From contig CM040763.1 in the NCBI GenBank assembly GCA_022829145.1, positions 12,571,141-12,635,140 of the forward strand: a DNA stretch of 64,000 nucleotides, written 5' to 3'. A model generated the notes under the pieces. It made no database searches. It worked only from the letters and a program-made list of their open reading frames with translations, and was not told the DNA's origin. This document shows, piece by piece, positions 22,061 through 40,492 of this stretch. Source of the stretch: Albula goreensis. Lineage: Eukaryota; Chordata; Actinopteri; Albuliformes; Albulidae. A program made the translations under genes and the position numbers. The number at the start of each line of letters is the position of its first letter. Within the stretch, counting starts at the first letter, position 1.

Positions 22061-24820
22061 CAAATTGCATTTATGCACTCATCAATATGCACTAATGGGT
22101 ACTTGTCATTTTACGCCGACATCCTTGGGACGAAGCTGGAGGTCAGCCCTCACAGTTGCCTGTCTCTAGGCTTAGACAAATTACTGGCAGGTCTTGATTG
22201 CTGCTTGCCATGACCAATATACTTTCACGTCTCTAACCCTTAACTATGTTTCAATTACTGCTGGGGGAAAAAAATGAGTATTTTCTTGTGAATTAAATTA
22301 ATAAAGAGCAAATCCTGGACTTCAAATGGAAAAAAGGATAAGAAAATAAGCTCAACACTAGGAGAGTTTGATGGCTCACTTTGCTTTATTTTTTTATTTT
22401 CAATGTTTTTTCTACCGTCTAACCAACATTGCCCAAACCGCAATGCAGGGATTGCCGACTCATCCCATCTGAGGAAGTATGGGTATAAACATAATAAATG
22501 TACAGCAAAATCATAGCTTACTGTATTATTTTTTATTGGCTTTTAGTTTACAAAAGCATGATGGTGCCTTTTGTTACATCCTTCCAGTCTTACTGGCGAG
22601 TCAGTGCTTTGGAAAGCACTTGCTTTTGAAAGGGGAGCTTTTGCAGTACAGGTAATATTTCAGTACATTGCACTATCCTTGTAAGACAAAGGGTTGCAGG
22701 TACAGTTTATACAATCCCAGGCTGCCCAACTATATCTGAGTTCAGGAGAGTTGCTGTAATTTTTTTTTTTTTTTAATAAATATACACACTTGTTTATAGT
22801 TTCTGTTCCTGGTTGAAAAGGCAGTCAGTTGATCAATTTGCTCATGAAAAGGCGCCTGAATATTTTTATTTTGCTGTGCTATAAATGGTTGAAGTTGCAG
22901 TAGCTTCCATTTGCTTTTCATAGTTCTGTTGATGTCTTTCAAAACTGCATCTTACCACTGAGCATCTTCGATAAAGTCAGAAGGAAGGAGCAGTAACTGA
23001 ACTGCTCGATTCCTGTCAGTGTGAATGGGGTCCAGCCCAGATGGGCTTCCTGATGGATAGCTTTACGAGTCAGCCCGAGTTAGAAAAGAGAAAGAAATGA
23101 GGTGTTTATAAAGCCTTGAACTGCCTGCCTGCTTTCCAGGGGGAAACAAATCATAGCTTTGCCTTTTATGGGTAAGGTGGGTAAACTGTCCTACTCCTAT
23201 AAAGGTCCCCCAAAACCCCCTGTGCCACCCAGCTCAGAGATTGAAGATCGAAGGTTCACAACGGAAATCCTCACCCAGGTCTTTCAGTCATGGGCGTTTG
23301 CTCAGTCAGTGGAACAAGTTAATACCTGAATATGTTAATATGAACATTTTTGCTTTTTATTGCCACTAAGTCCCCGAAACACTTGCAGTTCATTTGAGTC
23401 ATTTTGTTTTTTTTTTGATGCCCATCCGTCGTTAAATGTATCAAGGGCACCCATCCTTGTTGTGTCAAGCCCGGAAACTCATGAGAAGTCAATAAGCAGT
23501 CTGCCTGTGGGATCAAATATCATAACGCTGCTATTTTGAAAGGGAGACCTGAGCTGAATCCTGTGGAGAGAATTGCACAGATCTTTGTTTACACAGACTG
23601 CTGTAGTCTATTAGCAGGTCTTTTCAGACTGGTTTGAAGTTGACAAGAATGTAGCGACTTTTGAAAATGTCTCTCTCGTGTGCGTGTGTGTATTTGTGGG
23701 GGGAGGGGGGGTTCCTTGTTTGCCAGTCTTGCACTATTTCCAACATTTCTCAGACAAACCTTGTTTCAGCAACACTCCTTTGCCTCATTGGGTGTCTTAC
23801 ATTGGTGTCCTAGAAGCAAACATACTGGATGTTTTCCCATCATACATGGGGGGGGGGGAGGAGGGGGTGTTATGTTTTTGCCTCATGAATTACATAAAGG
23901 CTCTTCTGAACATGATCTGAAGCAAAATTTTTGTGTTCTATTTTGATGGCTTGCCAACAAGTCTTTTCTGAATCAGTCAGAATTTTTTTTGTATGTGTTC
24001 AGTTTTCCATTTCATTCTTCTGTAGCCACTCTCCAAACCCCTGAGGTTTTGTTCTATCTGTCCTCTGAAATGTACCGTATGGCGTGGGAATTGAGAACAT
24101 TGCATTTAGCTTGGTATGGGAGTCCTCCGCATATTTCGGCAATGTTGCCTTGCACATCGCAGCAATGCAACATCAGTAGATTCCACGGACACACAGCACA
24201 CAAGTTCCATAGAAACAACTGTGGCTTGTCACTGTGGAAGATAGGAATACATTTGACAGAGTGGAAATAGGAAATGCAGGGTATGTCCTAGACCTCAACA
24301 CAAGGTTATCTATACACCATTCAAAAACTTGGACAAGAGCTTTGCAACTACAAAGGCAAGAAGATAAGCATGGAGAGTCCATGCTCTCTCGCCATCTTCT
24401 ATTACCTGATGGAATCTGAGGAACAACACATGGTGGCACTTTGGCTTTTTCCCCACAACTTAAATTTACAGTGGGCAAATTTCACCCCCCTTTTTTATCA
24501 GAAGGTAAATTAAAGCAGTGGCTGTAAACTTTTTTTCTCCATTGTTGGTAAAGCAGCAGAAAGTCTAAGAAAGCACTAGAAAGATCAAAATAAAACATTC
24601 CAGTCCTAATTTTGTTTTCAATGGAATTCAATCACCCTCTTTAGCAGGTGTGGTAAGCAATGGTTTGCCATGTTAAGTTTGTGTTTTTCTTTTTCGTTTT
24701 TGTTTTCATTTCCTTTTAATAGTAGAAAACGTGTTGCAGGTGGAGCATTTTTATTTCTAGTTTACCATTTTGAATGTGTTGGACTTAACATACAATAAAC
24801 TACTGATATCTGCATCACCC
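21507..24820 (+). other. g3bp2: g3bp2 3' UTR (probable extent)
   Basis: No further coding exon is seen after the stop codon at 21504-21506. AATAAA occurs at several places, including near 22,300, near 22,490 and at 24794-24799; the last fits a long 3' UTR, as I recall for mammalian G3BP2. The interval contains T- and A-rich tracts and a G-rich run near 23,849-23,875. Which poly(A) sites are used is not determinable. Confidence 0.5.
22032..22060 (+). repeat. A29 homopolymer in g3bp2 3' UTR
   Basis: There are 29 consecutive adenines after AAACT, with a second shorter A run about 30 bp upstream. This could be a retroelement tail or simple slippage. It is also a place where length may be mis-assembled. 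Confidence 0.8.
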
Positions 24821-26260
24821 AGTACTTGTAAGTTGTCATGTCTTGTAAGACAGCTTTATGGAGCTGCCTTTGTGAGATTTTATGCTCTAGGTTTTCAGAC
24901 CGGTGAAGGAATGCTCAACTTATCTTGAAAATACCTTTTCTCAGACTGACAGCACAGGTTTGTATAAAACAAATTTTAAGATGATAAAGGATACTTATGC
25001 ATGAGTGGAATGCTGCGGAAGGAAAGGTGAAGCACCTGCTCTCACCTCAGACACTGCAGATTGATTCCCTGAACCACTTCTCCTTTTCAAGCCCTGCGGA
25101 GTTCATTAATACGAGTTTAAATATTTTCTGCACGTGTCCGCACACCTGCAGAGGACTGATATACCAATGCGTCTGTAAAACTAATTTTGACTTCCTAATC
25201 AAATACTGAAAATCTAATAGTTGCACAGATTTTACGAGTGTTCCTGTCATGTTTACTCACTGCTACTGTTCATTATGCGTCCTAAATTGAGTTTGGTGGG
25301 GTGCGCAAAAGAGGCTGAAACCATTCTAAAGCAACAGTCCCTTTTATCCATGCTCTGGCGATTGCTGAAAACATTGTATGCCAGATAGTCTGTAAAAGTT
25401 CGTTTTTTGTGTCTTTGTACAATGTAGGTGTTTTAATGTAGGTAAAAATGACCTTCTTTGCTCAAGTTGCACGGTTTTTAGGTTACATATGATTCGATCT
25501 CTATTGAATTGCCTTAGTATTTTCACAGCGGAATGCATTTTGCGGTGTTCTAAACATTTGTTGAGGAATGTAGACACTAATGGCTTATATAAAATAGTGA
25601 TGACTGTCATGACACTAAACGTGGCTGCAGTAATTAGCTATCAAGCTCTGACTCGTTTTAACTAAAACATTTTAATCAAGGTTATTTAAACAGAGTTACC
25701 CGGTCACCATCCTTTTCAAAAGAAAGATTTTTCCATCAACAGGTTAATATGACAAAAAACATTTTTTTTTAAAACATTTGGAGTAAGTTGTAGTTGTACG
25801 TGGTCCTTCTCGATGCCATATTAACTATTCTTCATTGTTGAAAATAGCTGTTTCCATGGCAGTTAAAATTACGTCATTCCTACGTTAACATGCACCAAAA
25901 ATAAACACTGGCAAGTTGAAACTGGCATCTAACCACCTCGTTTGAAGCGAATTGTCTGTCCTACCGATGGCCCTTTGTGATTTAACTCTAGCCCCATTTG
26001 AGGGCTCTACAGTTCCATCTAGAGCCGTTCGCAGATACAGCAACAAGTCATCTCTGCCGGAGTAGGTATCGATACAGGGTATTGTGACACTTCTTGAATG
26101 CATCTCAAAATCAAAACTTATCTAACCGGTATATTTCGTTGTGGGATATAACCTGCTCCAAAGCGCGTTATAATTATTTGGTATGTATTAGCATTTTAGG
26201 TAAACCCCTGTGCACGGCGTGACTGCTAGAGTGACGTTGTTTTTGTGTACATTGAGGGGA
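24821..26260. other. Intergenic region between g3bp2 and cdkl2
   Basis: About 1.4 kb of A/T-rich sequence between the last good g3bp2 poly(A) signal and the cdkl2 promoter region. No gene, RNA or recognisable mobile element was found. Confidence 0.5.
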
Positions 26261-26263
26261 GTA

Positions 26264-26278
26264 GTTGCTATTGGTAAC
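26264..26278. promoter_or_regulatory. X-box-like (RFX) site upstream of cdkl2
   Basis: GTTGCTATTGGTAAC consists of two inverted half-sites, GTTGCT and GGTAAC, with a three-base spacer, close to the RFX X-box pattern; it also contains an inverted CCAAT core. It lies about 290 bp upstream of the likely end of the untranslated first exon (donor GAAG/GTAAAC at 26551/26552). Confidence 0.35.
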
Positions 26279-26708
26279 GCCTTCGGTGATAGGTGATTCC
26301 CAACTAAGAAAACAAACAGCGGCATTCAAGTTATAAATCATCGTCCATTGAATAGGCTGCATAAACTACAACAGTATTTGTATTTTACACGACTTCTTGG
26401 ACGTTCAAGCGTGTACTACTGTAACGGAGGTTAACCACAGAACTAATAATCTTTTAAACGTAGAAAGCTTTCTTTTAGCTGAAGTTGCTTGTTGCCTGCC
26501 GGCGCATCCAGATCAATGGAATGATTTTTTTCAGAAGTCCTAAAGGAGAAGGTAAACTTATATTTAATGGCTATTATTTAGCCAGTAGTAATGCCACGAC
26601 ACATATCTTATATTTTCAGCATTTTGGTTACACTGCATTTAACTAAGTTATCTGGCTATAACAGAGAGAATTAATGGAACTTCATAAAACAATTGCAACA
26701 TTTATTAA

Positions 26709-33011
<6,303 letters not shown>

Positions 33012-34110
33012 AAGGTATAAATAAAAAGTCTTATTAAAAAATACTTAGAATCTTAAAAACATGCTGATATTGTGTAATAGTATGTATTTTCTATCTAGAG
33101 TGGTGATAACTGTTGAAATGTCAGTATTACTCTTTTTCAGGGTTTAGGAATACAGTTTCAGGTTCATGGAAGTACAAACGCCAATTTCCCTGAAGTGGAA
33201 TTTCAATGGTGAGAAGGGGATCCTTGTAATTCATGATCTAATTCATGTTTAATAGTGATATCAGTTGATGCTCAACTGATGTTACATCATAGAAGAATAT
33301 GAATCAAGGAATAATTAATAATGATGTAGTTCATTAATATTCAGGTATTTAACATTGCAAAGGCAAAAATGTCACTGGTGTTATCCTGCTTATGTATTCA
33401 CACTGTTCTTCAGTATTTACATTGTATTTGTGTATACATTGCACAATATGGTAACTGTTGCTATATGTTGATATGAAATTCAGCTAATTTTATACAGATT
33501 CTGGATGACTGTAGACACCATATACTTAAATAATGCACCAAAGTAAATGATATTTAGTTTAGATGTGACACTAAAAAACAAGAACAAAGTCATGGCATAT
33601 GTTTTTCCTTTTTTAATTTTCCAGTAAAAATTGTTACATAGTTAGGGATCATATCTGTTTGCACTTCAGGTATAATTTTGATTTGAAATCTATTTTTTAA
33701 ATAAATGAATGTAAACAATCAATCTGAACCTCAGTGTCATTGAATCGTAGTTGTAAGAGTGATTAAATATGCCGTTATGTTTATATTCATTAAAACGTGG
33801 TCTCGTTTCAAAACAAAACCACGTAAAACATTTCTGAACTGAGTGTTGTTTTCAGAATTTTTTAAAAATGTGTTGAGTGTTGATATTTAATACAAATCAA
33901 TCTTTTAAACCTGCTGTGATTCAAAGAGCAAGGCTTAAAAATCGAATGTGAAAATTACCATGTACAAAACAAAAAGTCAGTTATAGCTTTTGTAAAATAT
34001 GTGTGAATCACTTATTATAATAGAGGAAATTGTGGCTTTTTGACTTCATAGGGTTCTGTGGATTTAACAGGCCTGTCACCAGCACTTATGGTTTGGAGTA
34101 AATAAATGCA
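33012..34110 (+). other. cdkl2: cdkl2 3' UTR (probable) with alternative ends
   Basis: The stop TGA (33009-33011) is followed at once by AAAG/GTATAA, a possible splice donor at 33014/33015, and by AATAAA at 33020-33025. More distal AATAAA signals occur near 33,700 and at 34101-34106. The transcript may end by the proximal signal, continue unspliced, or splice to a 3' exon near 33,141 (acceptor TTTTTCAG). Confidence 0.4.
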
Positions 34111-35052
34111 TTTGTATAAACAGAAGTCTTTGATGCGCTTGTTATTTACTTTACCCCTAGATCAGCAGAAGTGTGTATGTGAAAAACATTGGCTGAGATG
34201 CATGTACCTCTTCTTCCAAAACAATTGGAATTAATTCTCCTAAAAACCAATTTATATACACATGATGCTATACATTTCCTGTACATTTGCAGTGGCAGAA
34301 TAGCTGGACAAAAATAAGTTAATAAGAATTAGTAGTAAGTAAACCATTGCTGTTCATTATCAAGAACCAACAAAAGAGAGTCTAAGATTTTTCACTGTAC
34401 CCTTCCTCTAGAAAAGGGTTATTGTAATTAAAGGTATAATTTTTACAGCGATGCTCATAGTCTCTTAACTCACAGTGAGTCACAGTTTATTATGAATAAG
34501 AAGGCAGAGAAATGTGTGCAAACCCATCATGTTCAGATCGTATCAGGCTGATGATATTAAAAGGTGCTGAGACTGAGATTAAAAGGATTGAGAATCATCA
34601 CAACAGTGTAATTATGGGGCGCTGAAGGGATTTTTGGATAATCCATTTTACCATGATAAGCCATACTGTCATAACATATGATCTGCTCACAAAGCCAATG
34701 CCATCATTTGTTGGCTAGATTATCAGTTACTAAAGTCGAAGCAAAATGCAGTTTTCTGTTCATAAGGTTCTGTGTGTCTTGTGGGTACTGTCTTTTTTTA
34801 AATGCACGTTGTGATATTAGCTGTATAAATCTAGCCAATGGTTTTCCCTTTGTCAGGATACTCTAGGCCTGGTTCTGTCTCTATGTCATCCACGGTATTC
34901 CTCGGAAGACTCCGAGCTTGTGAAGGCATATGCACGAGCTGCAGCCATCCTTTGGGCAAGCCCACTCCTCAGAAAAGAGGCCCATCGACTGGCAGGGCCG
35001 AGAGAACCTGATACGACACGGTAGTTTGGGTAACCATGGCCAGTGGGAAAGT
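34111..35052. other. Region between the convergent ends of cdkl2 and the odaph-like gene
   Basis: Non-coding as far as can be seen. On the minus strand AATAAA (reverse of TTTATT at 34486-34491) is a candidate poly(A) signal for the odaph-like gene, about 560 nt after its stop codon. No other feature is supported. Confidence 0.35.
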
Positions 35053-36537
35053 TCAAGTTGCCGGGACACTCCCTGCCACAAACCATGGTCTGCCATTGGG
35101 CACCAAGAAAGGGACGAGCATGAACCCGGGATGGGGGTTGTGAGGGACGATGGGTGGCTGCCAGCCATTGCCTACTGAGGGGGAGGCGGCTGGGTTGGGC
35201 GGTCGAGCTCTTCCAACTGTGACCAGTGGAGGGGTGGTGGTGGGCTTCGGCACAGGCGTGGGCGTGGGCGGTCTCTCAGTGACAGGGACGATCCTGCAGA
35301 CTGGCTCCACTGGCTGTCCATCAATTAAGTTTGGCTCAAATCCCGTCAGCCATGTGTCCTGATCCGGCACAGCTTTAAGGGAAACAAAGAACATCAGACA
35401 GCACAGCTGCCTCTGAATGCACTCCGAACAGTGAACCTCAGCCTCGTTTGTCAATTGGACAATTAAATATACAGCTGCATAATAATAGAAAATGTATAAC
35501 CTTGTAAACCCTGCAAGCTGCTTTGGTTGTGTATTAGATAAGCAAAAAATCTAATAAGAGCACTGTTATACGACAGTCATTGACACCATTATGTTCCTAA
35601 GGAACAGTATTATGGATTTACCTCCATCGGAGGACAATAAAACAGATGCATTAGAAATATTAGCCAGACTAACACGGTAATACTCTCACGTGTTATTTCT
35701 TGCTTTTGAGCTTAGGTATTTGGTAGGTAGTCATATGGTCTCAGGGTGGAGCCACTGATTTACATGACTGTACTGGATAGAGGTGTCACACTTAAGCTGT
35801 AGTGGGAATGTAGTCACTCATGAAATTCTCTACCCAAGCTCATTATAGCCAGTGAGTAATCATTCCTAATGAGTCATGTCACACTATTTGACAGGCTTAG
35901 TTCAAGGCATAAAAGTCACACTTATGCAGTAATGTGGAAATTAAGTGCATCAGGGTTGGTAATGTGGCTGGGGAAGAGCCAAATGTGACAATTTAATTTT
36001 CCAATAAAATGTGCCATTAATAATCATCCATAAATAATTGCAGTATATTATAACAAGTCAAATGTAATTACATTCATAACCATATATATTGTAATAATTT
36101 TCATGGAATGCAAGGCCATGTCAAACCAACCACAATTTAGACATAACACATCAATACATTTTCTATATGAATGCAATTTAATGTGTGCGTTTTCTGTATT
36201 ACTTTAAGTCTATAACTGTAATAAATAATTGGATAATTGTCTGGGGCTACAAAATGCTAATTCTTATTTACTAATTTTGTATTAAAATTGTCAAATTTCA
36301 TTTACTAATTTTCATATTTCAAAACAAACATTTCAAGGTTTCCTACAAGCTATTTAATGAGCAGAAATATCCATTATTATCCAGAATGTATTCCTGTGCT
36401 ACAATTCTGAATTAGTACAGTTGGGAAATACTAAGATGAATACAGAGTTTAAATCACTGACCTGGGGCTGAAACAGCATGGTGCACTTGGATCAAGAGGA
36501 GAAGAAAAGGTACAGCTCCTATCTGACCGAGGTCCAT
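35053..36537 (-). CDS. odaph: odaph-like gene: small secreted proline-rich protein (proposed ODAPH orthologue)
   Basis: Two coding exons on the minus strand, 36537-36462 and 35372-35053, join (CCAG/GTCAGT donor, CCTTAAAG acceptor, phase 1) into a 131-residue protein. Residues 1-24 are a classic signal peptide (MDLGQIGAVPFLLLLIQVHH, then AVSA before the likely cut). The mature part is short, proline-rich (PPTPTPVPKPTTTPPL about 59-74) and has one cysteine (Cys51), no transmembrane segment and no Ser-x-Glu site. Human ODAPH, an enamel-matrix secreted phosphoprotein mutated in amelogenesis imperfecta, is 130 residues with signal peptide, a Cys-x-Ile then proline-rich segment, and is the next gene after CDKL2 in the same relative orientation. 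Here VEPVCRIVPVTERPPTP occupies the equivalent place. The ATG is chosen because it directly precedes the hydrophobic core and follows the acceptor TTTTACAG by five bases. The gene structure is well supported; orthology rests on position, length and weak similarity, and another small secreted matrix protein is possible. Confidence 0.7.
35373..36461 (-). other. odaph: Intron of the odaph-like gene
   Basis: This 1.1-kb A/T-rich intron separates the signal-peptide exon from the main coding exon. No repeat or exon was recognised in it. Confidence 0.6.
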
Positions 36538-37332
36538 AGCTACTGTAAAAGCTGTGCCCTGCACAGGAGGGTGAGATGTGAGAAAGGTGTGGAGGATAAG
36601 CCTTACCGCACCATAATTAGTTTGTGTATATTTCCACACATCCAGCCCTTCTCTCACAGGGATTCAAAGATTTTGCAATGATTTTGCAACCTGGGAATCC
36701 TGGGAAATTCAAGGGAAAGACATCTGAGCTTGTTGTATCTAATGGCATGATGCTGGCTACCTCAAGTAAAAGAGCGAGTAGACAGAGATTCCTAATAGAA
36801 CTAATTATGTACAGGAATATCTAAGTAATTCTTTCATTTTTTTGTTTATAAAAAGTTTGATGTGTTTGTGGACTTTGTTGCAAGAGCAGCTTGCTTTAAG
36901 TCTTGCGACAACATTTATTTACATGTCAAAATAATAAAGCCAAACAGCATTCATTTTATTAGTATCTGCATCAGATCTATCATTGACTGGGGATTCTTTC
37001 TGAACTTCCACCTAACTTAAGAAAAGTAGCAGTAGATTTCTTATTGCGGTAAACTGTGTGAGGGATGATTATTCTACTCAAATCCCATGGCAGTTGAATG
37101 TTCTTGTATACGGCAGGGCTTAAATCTGGTTTGGTAACGTTGCAACTGAGATACATACTATAGATAAAGACTATAGTATGAGTACAAAAGCAAAAGATAA
37201 ACATGCATCAGTGACACCTGCCTCTATTGCACAACAAGAGAATAGTCCTAATCTGTTTTCAGACACACTAGCATGGAGAGAGTGAGATTTCCAGACAACC
37301 TGAGCTCAACGACCGAAACTGCAACACCCCAC

Positions 37333-37339
37333 ATTTATA
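37333..37339 (-). promoter_or_regulatory. odaph: TATA box of the odaph-like gene
   Basis: On the minus strand CTGGTATAAATGTGG contains TATAAAT about 800 bp upstream of the start codon. Initiation about 30 bases downstream (near 37,305) would give an untranslated first exon; CAG/GTGTCA near 37,217 is one possible donor leading to the acceptor just before 36,540. A TATA promoter fits a tissue-restricted secreted-protein gene. The link to the coding exons is inferred. Confidence 0.4.
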
Positions 37340-37344
37340 CCAGG

Positions 37345-40133
37345 TAAAGTTCGTATATAGGGAGGCCAAGGTGGTTCACACTGTTTACATAGTCTCCATG
37401 AACCAATAATCCATGATGCATGATTGCAAAAGCTAAATTATACATCATATTATACATAGCTAAGGGAATTCAACATTTATACAGTTACAGAATAGAGATT
37501 GGAAAATCAGACCAAAGGATTATCCAGTCAGACATGAAAACATGATATGGAATGAAATAGAACTCTACATAAAATTTTCCAGGAGTTAGACTCCAGCATA
37601 AAATAAAAAATAAATCAACAAAGGTTACTGTATCAAGTTCTCATTCAGGCAGTAGTAATACATTATGTAATGTGTTTACGCAGTCTGAAACTCTGCCCAT
37701 GTGAATCACAGACAAAGGTGTTTGTGCTCTGGATACAATTTCTGACCTGTATTATTCTTAACAAGTCAATTATCAGACCAACTCAAGGGTAACATTTTTC
37801 CAGTGACCAACTCTCTCTCTCTCCTCCTGCCCTACCCTTGCCTTGTGTTTTCTCTCAGACCTTGGTTGCCATGGAGGGCTCAGGGGAGAAAGGGTGTCTG
37901 CTTTCAGACTTCAGGATGATGTCCACTGTGTACTTCATTGGTGATGCCTTGTGTTCGCTCCTCTCCTTCATAACTGGTGTTACACAACCGGTGTGTTCTT
38001 ACCTTGATTTTAAGAGCTTATTTCAATGTAAAATAAACATTGCTTTCAGACTGAGTGTGGGGGAAGGGGGTAAGGAGAGTGTGACAGCAGGTAGCATTTC
38101 CCAATGTTTTAAACATCCACATCATTTTATTAATACACTTCCATATCATTTGTGTATACATGTTCAGCATTTAATAGTGAAATAAAATTCTGTCAGCTTT
38201 AAATGAAAAAATGCACCATCCTGAAACCATTTAGGGACGCCATCTGAGTAAAACAAAAGTGTTAAGACTGAGCTGTTGAAGAGCAGGGAGAAAACACACA
38301 GCTTCAGACAATTTTTTCTAATTCCTGCATAATCTGCCATTACTTATGTGATACTTCTTTCATTGTGAAGAATTCTGCATTTAGTCTGCTTAAGATCATT
38401 AACGATTGTGTGACAGCAGAATAGGCACATAAAACCAAAAGAGCACCTAGGGTAAAAAGAAACCTAATGAGAGGGGTGAAAGAGAAGAATGGAGAGATAA
38501 AGGCAGAGGTGTTGTGAGCTTATGTTCTACTTGGGAGGTGACCAGACAGATAACTAGGCTTATCTCATTTTATTTACTGAGACATCAGTCAGCAAGAACA
38601 CATGGTTTTGGTGCCACTTCATGTCACAGACGAAAGAGAACCATTGACATCAGTATAGGATGAGGATTCTACAGGGTTAACCATTAACTGATGGTAACTG
38701 GTGGAATTGTTTTGCATGCTAAACCTCACAAGCCCTCTCTCTATCTTCTTTAGCTTAGCGCATACTGCTTCACATGTTTATTCAACTGACATCTTCTTTG
38801 AGAAAGGCTTGGCTCACTGGTTTTATTTTATAGCAGTTTTATGTGGCTATTTCCTGATGGAATTTCATTCTTTGCTCAACGGTACAACAGCCTTCAGTGC
38901 AACAAACTCTGGTAATAAAAACCACAACCTTCCCTGAAAGTCACGTAATTCAACCTCTATGCCACATACTGCTGCCCACAGTGTGTAAACACCATCTCTC
39001 ATTGTGGGTTTGCAATAATCCCTTTCAAATTTAGTGGCCGAAACACCTTAATTACCTTTGAGGGAGTAAAATTCATTCTTTCATGTACTGCTGTTATAGA
39101 CAGCCTTATGAAAAAGCCTAATGTCTTGAAAAAGTCCACAGGGATCTATCATTTCACAGGACTGGAGAGAGACGGTTAAAATCCTGAGAGTGGAGACTGT
39201 CTCTATGTCAGCCATCTTACTACACGTCTGCACTTGTAATGAATTGGAGCTACCCAGACAAGACATTATCATAACAACTGCTGGGTTTAACCCATTTCAG
39301 ATGGATCTCAATCAGTCTGACTGCAGAACAAAGGAGGATTATAAATCATTTCCATTGATGTTAATGCATTTCTTCAGATTCTCTTTCACCTCATATCTTG
39401 TTGCTTACATTTCCAACAACCTTTAGTACTGAGGACAAAAGGAGGACATAGGAGATCTGCGATCTGACTAGTATACAGCAACTGCCTGTACAATACACTT
39501 AACTATTATAGATGCCTGATTTCTAGTACTTTTAGTGTCCCCAGAGGTCTGGAATACAAATGGTGCGACCTTCAGAGCTTTGTCTCCTCTGCAGGTCATG
39601 AAGTCATAAATCCCTGGCAGCAAAGAGAGAGGGATGATGGGTCCACCTGCTTAGACTAGCCTTTTTTCATCTACATATGCCATGCCTACTCAAGGAAGGG
39701 AGCGTGCCACGTAATAAAAAAGAAACAAAGCAGAGGACTCTGTAGTGATGTAGTCTGGCCCCATCTTTAGACAGGAAAATAGAACTACAGCAATAATTAT
39801 AGCCTTTAGCAGCTGCAGCATGACAGTTACTCCAGCTTTGCCTGAAAAAGCCCTGAAACTAAGCAGCCATCAGAGAGGTGAGGTTACAATGTGCTGCATT
39901 TGAATGAAAAACATGTCAGGTGCAACCTCTGTTTTTAGACCCCATTGCTGAAGATGGAAGAATGAACAGGACTTCAGTAAAAGAGTACAAGAAGCATTAA
40001 GTTTATAAAAATGTTTAATCATGCATTACGGTGAGTGCAAAAGAAAGAGTGATTAAGTGTATTTTCTTAAAAAAAAAAAATTTTTTTGATATACAACGTT
40101 CATCACAACAGTGAAACCACTTAAGTTTTTATG
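37345..40133. other. Intergenic region between the odaph-like gene and abcg2
   Basis: About 2.8 kb. It contains one degraded SINE (separate entry) and otherwise unremarkable A/T-rich DNA. An open frame from 37,838 preceded by a good acceptor-like TTTTCTCTCAG was examined but shows no family resemblance. This is the junction between the two synteny blocks. Confidence 0.5.
38868..38980 (-). repeat. tRNA-derived SINE fragment, reverse orientation
   Basis: The order TTGCTCAACGGTACAACAGC, CACAACCTTCCC, and CATACTGCTGCCC is the same as in the element at 14,820-14,940 and in common fish SINEs read in reverse. It is more degraded. Confidence 0.5.
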
Positions 40134-40139
40134 TTTATT
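40134..40139 (-). terminator. abcg2: Candidate poly(A) signal of abcg2
   Basis: Minus-strand AATAAA (TTTATT on the plus strand), about 355 nt after the abcg2 stop codon. Other A/T-rich alternatives exist nearby, so the call is moderate. Confidence 0.4.
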
Positions 40140-40492
40140 CTGTATGCTCAACTACAAAAAAGATGCGGTTACAAAGACCTTCATTAATCATAAATAAATA
40201 TTTACAAATGGCAAAGATAAGCCACAAACTGCAACAACAGTGGTGAAAATATTGCACATGAATTTCTCCATACAAAAATCACAAAATTAACATTGTCACA
40301 TGAAATTGAACTCGGCTCGCATGGTTCAAGATATGGTAAGATAAGTACTGTCCCTGTGAATGCAAGAACCACTGAAGAAAACAATGAGAATACTTTGGAG
40401 TGATTGTGCAGCAGAAGACAGAGTTATAATCTACTGTGGTCCTTTTAATAAGGAGGACCAGAAAACACAACTGCTCATGGGTAATTCCATAT

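Noticed and set aside
37838-38185. Open frame of 115 codons preceded by a good acceptor-like pyrimidine tract
   Set aside because: No family resemblance, no matching upstream exon, and low-complexity continuation; could be chance. Not listed as a gene.
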